A DNA stretch of 64,000 nt from Pomphorhynchus laevis (GCA_012934845.2 WNNJ02001434.1:62001-126000); one strand, 5' to 3'; shown: positions 22,202 to 34,060, counted from the stretch's first letter. Made by a program: numbers and translations. The notes: generated by a model from the letters alone, not told the origin.

Positions 22202-23412
22202 CAATCAGAAATGTCGTTCACCACTCATGATTGAGTTCATAAGCGGAAGGTTTGTTTTCGCTAGTTGTCAAACGAAGTTAAATTTACTTACTTTTGGTTC
22301 ATACTTGTATGGTATTTACTGAAACACGAATATCGATATTGGTCCTGTTTTGATTAATCAATACGCCTGGTCGATTAATGCGATCAAGCATCGTGAATTT
22401 TCTGATTTAAGCTCCCAACTTATGTGTAAGGTAGAAAATCGTAAATTGTCAATATAGGATAATACGCTCAAAACAATAAATTTACAATTTAGATTACTCC
22501 ATTGTTCTTAGCTTAGCATTCAGAGCTATATCTCGACAGCTGTGTTTTTAATTTTTAAAACAATAAAATTTAAAAATCACAATCAATCCCTAAAATCGGC
22601 CGTAATCGATGTTAATCACAATACAATCCTGGATTGCGTGATGTATTTGTTTCTGGATGATTAAATGATCAAATCAGCTAACTGATTCTATGTATTTAAT
22701 ATAATTATAAAATAAACAAAACATAATAATGCTAAATCAAAATTTAATAATTAAATAATAAAATTAATAATTGTTTTTAGATTTTCTATAATTTAAATCA
22801 AGTTAAAATAAAAAATTGAAATTTAAAATAAACGTCGTTTTTATAAATAGACTAATAAATAACATACGTTGTATCAGAATAAGGATTACATGTAATCAAG
22901 AGGAACTGCTATGCTATCATGTTTCGGCCACTAACTTCTCTACCCAACATAGCAGTGGGACCGAATATGTGCTAAGGACGTATTATATAATGTTTGTCCA
23001 ATTGACTAAGAAACAACGTTTGATACAATCAGATGATTCAGGGAAAATCTATGTATTCATTCAAATAATGTTTGGCAAAAATAGTAAACTGTAAGATGAA
23101 ATAGACGAGACAGTAACTGCACAGTCAAACAGCATATATCAAAATTTATATGATTTTATCGACCTTAAATTTTCCCTGGCCGGATGTCAACATCCTGAAA
23201 GGGGAAATTCAAGAGAATCGTGACCTCCTGGACCCAATTTTAGGTAGCGGCTATGACATGTTACTCATTAACTTCAACGGCAGAACTGGTCGTTGGATTA
23301 ATGCAGCACTCCGCGGAGCCTTCTTTTAGGCAGCTATCGAACTCTTCCCCTGAATAGAGAATGACAGATTAACCGAATTTAATTCCTACCTCTTTTCGCA
23401 AGCTACCGGGAT
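22202..23412 (+). repeat. Left arm of a 1211-bp inverted duplication
   Basis: Reverse-complementary, with only scattered differences by eye, to 34732-35942 and exactly the same length. It contains unique-looking sequence (22202-22670), one core repeat (about 22672-23030) and a LINE D fragment (about 23165-23412). The LINE D sequence continues past 23412 here but stops abruptly at 34732 on the right, so the left arm looks like the source. Confidence 0.9.
22672..23030 (+). repeat. Core repeat (within left arm)
   Basis: Starts with 'aaatcagctaactgattcta', passes through an AT-rich half and ends in the conserved block 'gaggaactgctatgctatca', then 'ggccactaacttctctaccc', then 'aacatagcagtgggaccg'. 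CTGCTATG pairs with CATAGCAG; the GGCCAC segment can pair with GTGG/CC beyond it. Confidence 0.8.
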
Positions 23413-23470
23413 CCTTTCGACTAAAAAATGACTATATATAATTCAAATTAAAAATAAAAATCAATTTGTT
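23165..23470 (+). mobile_element. LINE D fragment
   Basis: Frames read PWPDVNILKGEIQENRDLLD, LINFNGRTGRWINAALRGAFF and LTEFNSYLFSQATGIL. FNGRTG resembles the DxN region of an APE endonuclease; AFF.AAIELF...FNSYLFSQAT matches the 44.38-44.47 kb part of LINE D. Both ends are truncated. Confidence 0.7.
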
Positions 23471-23590
23471 TGATTTGACTAATAAATAACATACGTTGTA
23501 TCAGAATAAAGATTAGAGATCATTAGAAGGAACTGCTATCTTATCATGTTTCTGCCCCTATTCCTTTAATATTTGAAGACGAGGATTTCG
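23440..23590 (+). repeat. Core-repeat fragment
   Basis: Contains 'ttgactaataaataacatac', 'gttgtatcagaataaaga' and 'aaggaactgctatcttatca'. It is truncated on both sides. Confidence 0.7.
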
Positions 23591-24174
23591 CTAAATTCGA
23601 AAAACTTCGGTTGTAAGCCGACAACCAAAGTTTACTTGCCTCTGGTGTATTTGCAAAAAAATAACCATTATACGTTCAGTGCATCACATAATAAAGGTTA
23701 ATGTAAACGGACTTGATGCAAATAAAGTCCAGTTTCGAATTCGGTAGAACCACAAATAGCATATGAAGAGATTGACCTGGCAATACTATCACAATATTGT
23801 GTACATATTTAATACAGAAGCAAATTAAAACGGACGTTCAAGAAAAATTAATTATCGAAGCATAACAGAATTCAGAAGTGCGATGTTCTTGAGTTTTATT
23901 TGACAATCGTATTAGAGTACGCTGGTATGTGAATGTAGAGTACATGTGATAAGATTAATCATAGGCAACGATCATAACGAGACAAACATTTTATAAAATC
24001 CAAGGGTTCTAAGGTTATGGAATTCGTAATTTGAAAAAGATGTAAGATTCCAGTGAAGGCAGTACAAAATCAACGACAAAATCAGGTTGATTACCAAAAA
24101 GGCATCAGTTGATATGAAACGGAAAGAGATTAGCAGAGTTTTGTAAATAATGTCAAAATTAAAATTTCTTCCGT
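23591..24174. other. Between core repeats, nothing recognised
   Basis: AT-rich sequence without a recognised gene or repeat. Confidence 0.35.
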
Positions 24175-24520
24175 CAATATCAAATCAGCTAAGTGAGTCT
24201 AAGTATTTAATATAATTATAAACTAAACAAAGCATAATAATGCTAAATCAAAATTTAATAATTAAATAATAAAATTAATAATTGTTTTTAGATTTTCTAT
24301 AATTTAAATCAAGTTAAAAAATTGAAATTTAAAATAAACGTCATTTTTATGAATTGACTAATAAATAACAGACGTTGTATCAGAATAAGAATTAGAGGTC
24401 ATCTGGAGGAACTGCTATGCTATAAGGTTTCGGCCCCTAACTCCTCTACCCAACATAGCAGCGGGGCCAAATACATACTAATGATGTATTTCCTCTGATT
24501 AAATTTGATTATCTTGTGTA
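24175..24520 (+). repeat. Core repeat, best-preserved copy
   Basis: Full core from 'caaatcagctaagtgagtct' to 'atgtatttcctctgattaaa'. The structured part is 24385-24470: CTGCTATG, then GGCCCC, then CATAGCAG, then GGGGCC. The order A, B, A', B' allows two interleaved helices (a pseudoknot-like arrangement) if transcribed. Confidence 0.8.
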
Positions 24521-24589
24521 TGTTATTCTAATACAAAGTATATTATGTTTTATCCATCCATAAAAAATTTTCGGCTTAAGAGTTTACAT

Positions 24590-24670
24590 TTATTTTTAAA
24601 AATGTGCAAAAAATACGAAGACTCAGTTAGCTGAATGCAAAATATACTTAGACTCACTTAGCTGATTTGA
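24590..24670 (-). repeat. Two tandem core-repeat termini
   Basis: The motif 'agactcagttagctga' (24619 onwards) and then 'agactcacttagctga' (about 24650) occur in a row. This string marks the outer end of core repeats at 35.45, 36.08 and elsewhere. Confidence 0.6.
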
Positions 24671-25340
24671 TTGATTTATACATTTAACTATTTTCTATTA
24701 ACATCAATTGATGTTAATTTAATGCTCATATCAAGATAAACTTTATCATCAATATTGGTTTTATAAAGAATGAGGCTACCTGGATAAATTTATTCACTTA
24801 TTAAATAAAAAAAATTAATACCCATATAAATCAATATATCGAAACACATATTTCATATCTTTATATAATTTAGATTTATTTTTTAAATAAAAAATAAATC
24901 TAAATTCAGATACATTAGTTTCGTTTATAAATACACGCATTCTTGTTCTGAGATGTAGCAATTCTGGTACAATTTGCTAACTTGAATCTTAGTTTTTTTT
25001 ACAAGTTCTCCTTATTCAAAAACTGTTGTATTAATATTGTGTATATTCATTTGATTTGGGGTCTGCCAGGCGAGTCAATATCGCCCTCTTGAATCAATAC
25101 ATACACCTGATTGTAACCAGTTGTGCAGTTTAACTAATCCAGTAAATATATTTGCAGGTTATTCAAACTACGTTGAAACATTTTCGGTTAAAATCATCAG
25201 GAAGGATCATTTTGAGAATGACTTACCATTTTTTAATCCAATTTGTGGGTAAAAACTGTTCTTTAATCATTTTTATTCTTTTCTCTTATATTTGACGCTT
25301 GATGTTATGTTCTTCCTGAATTTAAATATTTGCACAAATA
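24671..25340. other. 5' flank of the S27a fusion gene
   Basis: AT-rich; no repeat recognised. A promoter cannot be pinpointed, partly because trans-splicing would separate it from the mature 5' end. Confidence 0.4.
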
Positions 25341-25347
25341 TTTTCAG
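25341..25347 (+). promoter_or_regulatory. Likely spliced-leader trans-splice acceptor
   Basis: TTTTCAG lies ten bases before the ATG of the S27a fusion gene, with an AT-rich outron-like sequence upstream and no matching donor visible. In nematodes this arrangement usually marks SL trans-splicing. An ordinary 5' UTR intron is the alternative. Confidence 0.5.
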
Positions 25348-25357
25348 ATAAAAAGTG

Positions 25358-28300
25358 ATGCATCTGTTCGTTCGAAACACTGAGGGTAATCAAACCTATA
25401 CAATCGAAGTTAGTTATTCAATTTGCTGTTTTTTTTGTGGTATCATGAAATGATTTTAGATTGATAACATCAAGGATGCCACAATTAGCGATGTAAAGTC
25501 CTTAATTTTGCAAAGAACAGGTAATTTTATTAATTTCCAAATTGTAAAATTTGGGTTATGTAATATCTAAATTTGGCATCCTGTACTTTTATTGACATTT
25601 TAAACAATTTTCAGCTACAAAATATATTTAACTTTTACATATCATTAAATAGCATGTACCGGAATACTTTGTAACAGATAAAATGTACACGGTTAAATTG
25701 GATTAAAAGTATAATTGAGATTAATTATATGCTAAAAATCTTTATATACTCTATCTTTTACTAATTATATTGTGTGGTTTTTTCTAATTTATTACCATAA
25801 ACTATTAATTCATAAACGATCAAATTAATACGGTAAATATGATACGAATGAGTTCGCGGTCTGTTAGAGTGAAAGCACAGTGATTTTGTTTGCCAATTAT
25901 ATACCTCAGTGATCGTTTCTTTTTTTCAAAGATAGTGTCTCTATTGGTTTAACGACATTTTGAGCATGTTCTTCAAAAGCGTATTTGTCTGATAAGACTA
26001 ATGGTACATAAACTACGTTATCACTGTTTACCCACCTTTTTTATTGTTTAAAGCATGTAGTAGGCATAGTTCCATTAAACGAATTAATGGAACTATGGTT
26101 TTAAGGAAATTTACAGTAATGGTCCATTAAACAGATCAGTTTTGTTTCTACATAATTCTTTTCAAATAAAATTTACGCTTGTATTTATGTTGTGTGCTGT
26201 TAGTGAGTTAAAATAATTTCATTATATAAAATAATATACAGCTGTAGTGTATAATTATACAACGTTCGATTTAGAAATAAATTATCCTTATTAAATTTTA
26301 TATTAATATTATAATTTTATATACTAAACTTAAATGTACTGTAATGCCTAAAAAATATTATGGCCTGGACTGATAAATTAATTTTAATAAAATGTGTTCC
26401 TTTAATTTAAAAAACTTACTGCGAAACTACTCCACAATATTTATAATATTTAATAATATTTTATAAAATATAATATAATTTTTTATAATATAATTTTATA
26501 GTATTTTATAATATTCCATAATATTTTACAGTCGATACTTGGTTATCAAATAAAAAACTTCAGGATTTCGTTTTAATTGCACTTGATCGATATACTTAAT
26601 ATATACATTATAAAAATTACAACGATTACAATTCTCGATTAAATAATAGGAATTCCTAGACGAATGATTTGTTCTAATGATGTATTAGTTGCTTGTTCTA
26701 CTGGTGTAAACCAATTTAACCTCAAGGTACATAATAAAGATATAATGTCATTTGCTTCAAGTTGTAATTTGAATTATGCATACAATTTTGTCAATAAATA
26801 AGATAAAATTAAATAAAAATGAAAATTAAATTAAACATTTAATATTAATCCTGATGATGATGGCAGGAACTATCGAAACATTGGATTTTTAAAACAAATG
26901 GAATTATTTTCTTCTTCATTACTGTAAAACTATCTAATATAAATATTATTAAAATATTAGTCAGATTAATTTTAGTATAAATATATTTGTTATAAATAAA
27001 AATACATTTAACTTTTTAAATTGATGTACGCGTAATAATACTTGTGTGTCTCATTTGGATATTATCAGGTTGTTCTCTTGACAATCAAAGAATAATCTAC
27101 GGTCTCCGTGATTTGGACGATGATAGCAAGTTATGCGAGAACAACATTTTTGATAAATGCACTTTGAATCTTGTTCCGGTGCTTGATGGTGGTGCCAAGA
27201 AAAAGAAAAAGGTTTACATGACCCCGAAAAAGACGAAGCACTCGAAAAAGAAGGTCAAACTTGCCGTGCTCAAATACTACAAGGTATGTTTTGCTACGCT
27301 ACTAAAACGGCTACAAGCTGAATAATTAAACGATATAAGTTTCGTCAATTGTGTAATTATTAGACATTAGCAAGCAATTATACAATTGCCTGAATTCTAA
27401 ATCCGTATTTTTTAAATTTATTGAAGTCGATTTTAACATTCTAACTTCCTTTTTATGATAAACAGAAAATGAATATATTATTGGATATATAATATATATA
27501 ATATATTATTGGAAAAAGGGTACAGATTGGATGAAGAGAGATAAACGTTGATCTGTATTAAGATAAGGCGCTCTTAGAGCTTGGAAAGAGTAGGGATGAT
27601 TGAAATCGGGCGATTGCTAGAAGGAAGTGGGGGTGTGTCGAGCAATTGTTTATGAAGGAGAGGACAAACGATGACGGATTTCCAGTGTGAAGGAAAGATA
27701 CGACTGCGAATGGACGAGTTAAACAAGGTGGCTAGGAAAGGTGATATCGATGAGCATATGAATTTAAGTATGGGAGTAGGCAGGGGATCGGCAGGTAAGG
27801 TTTTGGTAGGCAAGGACATTAGGACAAATGAGAATTCGGAAGGTGAGACAGGGAGAAGATGAAAGAGTTCCGGGAGGATGATGACAAATAATCATGGGGA
27901 TTGATTTTTCAAGATGAAGAGAAATGAGCAAGGATTAAGTTAAAAGTATGCAAGAGTAACATAGAGTTGAATGAAATGATAATTTTATGCTGCCAGAATA
28001 AGTTGCATTTGGTATGTAGTAGGTTAAAATGACACTGGTGAAGAGCAAGATAGGTATCACGGAGAGACGGGGACAGCCAGCGAATATAACGTCTGAGAGA
28101 GCGGTGATGGACTCGAAAAGCACAACGCAGTCGACGCTCTGTTTGTAGGCATTGGATATCAAACCATGGTGAACGATGCAAGCGACGGTGAGGATGAGGC
28201 TTGACGTGCAAGAGTAGATCGAGAGTGGATGTGAGTTCAGAGTCGAAAAGATAGGCGAGATCGTAATGAGATGATGATGTTATTATGGGAGAAGATATAG

Positions 28301-30443
28301 ACAATTTGAGTAAGGCAGAGCGGATTAGGGAAATGCCAAGATTTTTCCAAGGCCGACGTAGGATGGTAGGTGTGTGAGGCAGTGAGTGGTTGGAAGTGAG
28401 ATCAAGGCTGACGAGAAGTTGTCGGATAGACCAAAATCGAAGATGTGCAGTGAGCTGTAGACAGAAAAACGATCAGGGACAACGATGATGTCGATTCGCC
28501 CCAAGGATATGTGTGGGGCAGTGGAGATGAGTTTGTAATTGTAGTTTGATAGAATGTTGATGAACCGGATTGAATCAATGGAATAGAGGCGTTTGAGACG
28601 GATATTTAAGTCACCAAGAATGAGTGATGGGATTGAGGACAAATAACAGTGAGACATGAGATCAGCGATTTCAAGAAAGAATAAGGAGGTAGGAGCTGAT
28701 GAACCAGGACGGTATACAATGGCGAGATCTAGAGTGATCCGGCTAGGAGAACGATAAGTGATCAATTCAAAAGAGCAAGGACTAAAAAGGATGGAATGAT
28801 TTTGTGACGAGACGCGGTGTGACGGGCGAATGTGGCAATGCCGCCATGATTAGAGAATTTAGAATTGTATGAGCTGTAGGGCTGGGCGGATTTGACTAGT
28901 GAACAACCAGCAGAGAGCAAATGGCGAATTAAGATGTCGGAATTGGAGTGCCAGGATTCGGTGAGGCAGAAGAGATCGATGGATTGCTTAGTGGATAAGT
29001 TGATGATAAGATCGGATTCATGTAGAACTTATCTGGTGTTGAGGAGGCCAAGGCGGAAACCGTGTGTGGTGGTGAAAGGGGCTAACGGAGAAGACATGGG
29101 AGATGGAGCGCCATCGAATTTTGAGGCGGGTGTGGACATTTTGAAAATTATCGTCGATGTTTCGGATTTAGATAGATGCTTATCCGTTTGCCTCGCGACG
29201 GCGTTTTTTGATGCGGGCAGAACTGAGTTGAGCGATTTCGGAAGGGGCGCGATCGGGGAAAACACGAGTGTTTGAGGATGACATGAGTTTAAATCGTTGG
29301 GAGAGAACAGAGGACGCGTGAGAGCGATGCTTGAAACAATTTTCACAAGAGGTGCTGTGAAGGATTAAATTGAGATTTGTTTAGGCTGGATGAATACGAC
29401 AGGAGATATGTCGTTGAAAAAGGAAGGTTTATCCGCAGGAACAATGGACGAGATGAGGGATTTGAAGACGGAAACATTGCGGTCAAGACGTGCTTGTGGA
29501 GATAAGGAGGTAGATGGAGTTATATTAGTGACGATTATGCAACGATCGCGAGGAAAGCGTTTCTGTAAAGGAGGACGAGTGACGTAAGTGGGTGAGATCA
29601 CTATAGGATAGCTTGTAGTTGAGGATTTTTAGGGAGTTGGTTTGACTGCGGGAGACATAGATGATAATGATAATGTAGATAGTGACAAATGATGTGCGGA
29701 AAGGTTATTATGAGTGGAAAGATCGTGGATGTTGGTGGCAACTTTTGATGGATGAATGTAGATTATTGAGAAACGAAAAAAGAGGGACGGGACGGGGTGG
29801 TCAGGGAGTGAAGATGACATGAGATGGGAAGTGTATGAAAGGATCAGTGGGTGGAGAAAGGACATTAAAAACGGCGTAGTTTAAGTGGATGTGTTGGATG
29901 TTGATATGTTATGTGATAAGTTACGGATTAATTTTTTTGCACAAAATTCACATTGGCAGTCTTTTTAAGACTTTGTGTTGTCGCAGGCTCTTGTTGTCCG
30001 GATACTGTAGTCGTGTGTCGAGCACTGTACTTGCAGTTGAGCATTGTTTTGTCGTCGTGTTTGTTTTCTTACGTCCTCCCATTAACGTCCTTGTGTATTT
30101 AAGCTGTTAAGCTGCAATAGATTAAATTGATTGTATATCATTTATCTTGTATGTTATTTATTTCTCAAACTTTTTTAAAGACATGCTTCTATTATTTAAA
30201 ATTATTGAACATTTAGGCAATTAACAAAATGACATTTCCGTGTATATTGCTGCACTATTTTGATTATAAGTTAATTATTTTATTCTTTAGGTGATGGAAA
30301 ACGGCGAGGTAGTACGTTGTCGTCGGGAATGTTCCAGCGAGCAATGTGGAGCCGGAGTCTTTATGGCAACTCACTTTGATCGATACTATTGCGGACGATG
30401 TGCCTTGACCTACATGATTGACACTAGCGCTAAATCTCAATGA
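25358..30443 (+). CDS. RPS27A: Ubiquitin-like / ribosomal protein S27a (eS31) fusion
   Basis: Encodes a ubiquitin-like domain fused to small-subunit protein eS31; the fusion is normally cleaved after the Gly-Gly. Exons: 25358-25408, 25460-25520, 27069-27283 and 30291-30443, all GT-AG and in phase, giving about 159 residues. Residues 1-79 align with ubiquitin ([38 protein letters not shown]) but are strongly diverged: K48 becomes R, K63 becomes D, R72 becomes V and R74 becomes D. Residues from [15 protein letters not shown] onward are a canonical eS31, with [11 protein letters not shown] and the C4 zinc finger [11 protein letters not shown]...YYCGRC. This resembles nematode ubl-1. The last intron holds a LINE A copy. 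A polyadenylation signal follows at 30463. Confidence 0.95.
25521..27068 (+). other. Second intron of the S27a fusion gene
   Basis: 1548-nt AT-rich intron with GT-AG ends. It contains a hairpin around 26065-26095 (atagttccattaa and its complement separated by four bases) and TA-rich runs near 26450-26520. No gene recognised. Confidence 0.7.
27515..29885 (-). mobile_element. LINE A, 5' half, in the last intron of the S27a gene
   Basis: Antisense to the host gene. From its 5' side: a proline/serine-rich region (29365-29865, e.g. [20 protein letters not shown], possibly ORF1-like), then endonuclease remnants (28325-28765: [43 protein letters not shown]). Next comes a [19 protein letters not shown] linker (27909-28160). 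The RT N-terminus follows ([16 protein letters not shown], then [15 protein letters not shown] at 27574). The RT palm and the family 3' tail are absent, so it is 3'-truncated, which is unusual for a LINE. Assignment to LINE A rests on style and clade, since the halves do not overlap much. Confidence 0.75.
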
Positions 30444-30462
30444 TTAATTGTATTTAATATGA

Positions 30463-30468
30463 AATAAA
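30463..30468 (+). terminator. Polyadenylation signal AATAAA
   Basis: A canonical AATAAA lies about 20 bases after the stop codon of the S27a fusion gene. Confidence 0.7.
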
Positions 30469-31984
30469 CACTCACTCTTTGTTTTATTGAATCAAGTTAT
30501 TTGCTAATTCCACAATTGGCAAATACACAATCAAGCAATTATCTTTATGGCTAACTTAATCCGCTTTATTTCAACGTTGATTTTTCGTAATGACATGGCT
30601 CGCTGCACCTAAATGTGCCATTTTGTACTGGATGTAACGCCTACCTGAAAGATGTAGTAATAGTGGAATTGCAGCATTTTGGAATCCAAATATAATAGGC
30701 ACTTTAACAGCTAACGTGATGTTCGCTGTTGAAGTAATTATTCTAGTCTAAAGACTAAAATAATTTTCGAATAATTTTCGGTCTTTTTTCTAGAATTCAA
30801 TCAAATCGCAAAATAACTGAAGAAATATTGTGAACGGTATCCAGCTTAAATATCCGTATGATGATGAAATTCAGTCTTGGTGGTTATCAATGTTTTGAAA
30901 TAAATATAGCCAATTATCGATATTATGGATTCTGGCAAAAGTCAGTAATCATTTTTGTCAGTTTTTGATCATTTCTCTAACAATCAAATTCGATTAACGA
31001 CAATATTGAGAAATTACTTATGGAAGGGACTAACGAATTTTAAAATATCTTACTGTATGATCAGATGCAAACTTAGGCTAGAATTGAACGTCAATTGTCG
31101 AATCAACGTCATTTGCTAACGTCATTTGAAATATAAAAAATAAAATAGTATTTCATAGATCCAATGTACGTCAGTACAGTGGAATGACATAAATTCTAAA
31201 TATATTGCGAAATTAATGTGATAATTCCTTTTAATAACATTAAATGCTTCCTCTCGGCTTGAGTCTGGAAATCGTCATTTACAATCGTTAGCACAGTGAA
31301 AAACGATTCGCGTTTGCCTTCTCAAAGGATTCGTAGCTAGTTAGATTGATCTAGAGAATCAGGTAGATCACGAGATCTGAAAACAGAATTGATAAAGAAA
31401 TGTGGAATGTACGAGCAATTGAGTAAATCTAAAACGAGTAAACATTTATGACAGAAAGATTTAGATCGTTCCAATTACATGTGACTCGGATTTCGCAGAG
31501 CTTGTTACATCCAAAACATGTCGGCCTCACTGAATAGACGTAGTTTCGTGGTTTGCCCTTTCTGATTAAATAATTGTTATAATAATTATAAAGGCTAAAT
31601 TTTGGTAGGGACAGCTACTAGGACCGAATGAATTTAAGAAATGGGTCAAGAATTTGTTAATTTCTATATTTAAACCACAACCGATCAATAATTTCAAATT
31701 TTCTTCAAATCTTTAGTAAATTCTTAACAGCAACACGTGATAAGACATTTGATAAATTATTCATTGCGAGATTTTATCATCCTGTGCTATCTAAATTTGT
31801 TCTTTATTATTTCTATTTCTCAACCGAACATATCAGCGATGTATATCCCTGATCTGTAATCCGTCAGTTTTAAAAAATCGAAGTTAAAATTTAATCTAGT
31901 GTCGTAATGTTGAAAATAATTTCAAAATTTGTTGCAAATGTTTCTTAATTTTACTTTTAAAATGTTATAAAAAATATTAATCTA
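30469..31984. other. Intergenic, nothing recognised
   Basis: AT-rich sequence downstream of the S27a gene. No coding frame or repeat recognised. Confidence 0.4.
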
Positions 31985-32300
31985 TTTGCATCAAATAGTT
32001 GAGAAATTGATTTTTAAACAGCATACTGGGAAACTATCGCCTGTCACAAGATTGTCAAGACGTGTAGTTAACGTGTGGAATAGTCTTCCTGAATACGTTG
32101 TTGCCTCCACAACGCTGACTTTATTTAAGAAGCGATTGCGAATATGTCTGGAACAGATCGATAATATGGAGAAGCTATCGTATCCCTGATTTTCTTAACT
32201 CTATCAATTCTACATTTTGTTTAATTTTTATTTTATTTTTTCGTGAGCAGACTGAACAGCCATATAGGCTTTGTCTTGTATGTTATAATAATATAATAAT
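31985..32300 (+). mobile_element. LINE C 3' fragment
   Basis: The frame reads GKLSPVTRLSRRVVNVWNSL, then FKKRLRICLEQID, the C-terminus of LINE C ORF2. It ends with 'cgtgagcagactgaacagcc', 'ttgtcttgtatgttataa' and a TAA microsatellite. Confidence 0.9.
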
Positions 32301-32689
32301 AATAAATTGTTTTTTAACTTATACCAGCATGAAAATCGTGATATCATATGTGAAAATTCATACTTTTGTATTGAGTTAAGGGCATGAAGTGTTAAAATAA
32401 AAACATTAATAAAATGTACGTCGTATGCACACTTACACTCCTATCTGTATTCTGGGAGCATGTTCCTACGAGTGTAATTTTTTATTTGCGTTAATTAACA
32501 CAGAAATAATAAAATAATTAAGAGAAATAAGATTAAATAATTAAATAATTAAAAAAATTAAAATAATTATATTATTAAAAAAAATAAAAAAAGAAACTAA
32601 GCTAAATATAAACGAGCATTTCGGCGACAATAAGTTCAGCAGAAACAGAAACAGGACCGAATCACGAAATGTAGGCGTGGGCTCTGATT
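32301..32689. other. Between LINE C fragments
   Basis: AT-rich with A-rich runs near 32560-32600; nothing recognised. Confidence 0.35.
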
Positions 32690-33560
32690 ACGTCTTAATC
32701 GAAGCAGTATATTATATGATTCACAACATGGTTTTGGACCAGGTCGTTCTTATTTGAATAACTTTATAAATGCTCGTCAACGATGGTACAGTACCGTGAT
32801 TTATGGATATTCGGTCGATGTTATTTTTCTTGACTTCTCCAAGGCTTTTGATAGAGTTCCATATGATGGTATTGTAAGCTTATTGCTTCACTACGGTTTT
32901 TCAGTTCAACTTAGCGAATGGATTAGAAATTTTTCAAAACTACGATCTTTTCAAGTTCACGTTGGATGATCCTTTTAACAGTATGAGTTTATTTTTGGGA
33001 GTGTATCAGTGCTCCACGCTTGGATCTTTATTACTCATAATTTTTATCAATAATATATTTTTTCGCCTTAGAATGAGTCCTTGGCATTTGCTGATAATTT
33101 ATAGATACGGAGAGTAATTACCGATTTATCGGGTAGTTTGTCGCTACAGGAAGATCTTGATAATTTATATAAATAGTGTAATGAAACCGGGATTCATCTA
33201 AATTCTCAGAAGTGTGTTATTATGAGACTTTGGCGACATTCAGTAGATCCCGTGAATAGCATGGAAGGAGTTAGCTTGAGTGTGGTCTCACGACATAAAG
33301 ATTTAGGGATAGTTTTAGATAGATCGCTAAAACCTAAATTGGAAAGTGAATATGCGCAATAAATCGATACAAATAAATTGTATTGTATAAAGATTCATTT
33401 CTAAAGATGAATATTTGCACGCTTACATGATTGTATAAATCCTTAGTCAGACAACACTTAGAATATTATGTTCAAGCGAATTATTCAATAACTAAAAGTG
33501 AATCTGTGATTATTAATCAGTCCAGGGGCGGGCGACGAGCCTGTGGAAGTTAGGTACTTT
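32690..33560 (+). mobile_element. LINE C RT fragment
   Basis: Reads QHGFGPGRSYLNNFINARQR, FLDFSKAFDRVPYDGIVSLL, then degraded palm (LAFADNL in place of FADD), SLQEDLDNLY, CNETGIHLNSQKC and SRHKDLGIVLDRSLKPKLE. Multiple frameshifts and stops; both ends truncated. Confidence 0.85.
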
Positions 33561-33604
33561 ATATGCTATATGGTTGGAAACCCTAAAATTATGCACAATC
33601 AAAG

Positions 33605-33814
33605 ATATAATTACCTTATTACATTTGTCAACAATGAGATACATTGTGCATGGTTATGATGGTTACCCATCGGATACCATACAGGCTCGTACATTTTGAC
33701 ATAAAAGACACCGCAGTGCACTATATAAACTTCTTTACGGTAATTTTCACGCAATATATCGATTAACGCATAGGATAATAAGGTAATAAAATTAGATAGT
33801 AAATAACCAAATTT
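33605..33814 (-). repeat. Repeat shared with 51.4-51.6 kb
   Basis: The reverse complement matches 51418-51610 in several blocks: 'atgcgttaatcgatatat', 'gaagtttatatagt', 'gtcttttatgtcaaaatg' and 'gatgggtaaccatca'. It continues directly into a core repeat, so it may be the distal half of the full-length core element. Confidence 0.75.
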
Positions 33815-34060
33815 CATCAGAGGAAATACGTCGTTAGTATGTATTTGGACCCGTTGCTATGTTGAGTCGAAGATTAGAGGCCGAAACATGATAAAATAAC
33901 AGTTCCTCCTGATGACCTCTAATCCTTATTCGGATACATCGTATGCTATTTATTATCTAATTCATAAAAATTGATTTTTATTTTAAATTTAAATTTTAAG
34001 TTTTGACTTGATATAAATTGTATAAAATCGTATATAATTATTTATTATTTATGTTTATAT
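33815..34060 (-). repeat. Core repeat
   Basis: Minus-strand copy with 'gtatttcctctgatgaaatt', the structured block and 'aaataaaaatcaatttttat'. In this copy GATTAGAGG and CCTCTAATC are perfect complements around the block. Confidence 0.8.

Noticed and set aside
22816-23094. 92-residue open frame in the core repeat
   Set aside because: It covers the structured part of a repeat that is not open in other copies, so it is unlikely to be coding.
33611-33817. 68-residue minus-strand frame (EVYIVHCGVFYVKM)
   Set aside because: The corresponding frame in the 51.4-kb copy is partly preserved, but both are short and lie in a repeat; I kept it as a repeat instead of a gene.
33870-33930. A permuted hammerhead ribozyme in the core repeat (CTGATGA with GAAAC upstream and a perfect GATTAGAGG/CCTCTAATC stem in this copy)
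   Set aside because: CTGATGA is not conserved among copies (CTGATAA, CAGATGA, TTGATTA occur), two unpaired bases separate the stem from GAAA, and there is too little room for stems I and III. The complementary stem is partly lost in other copies.
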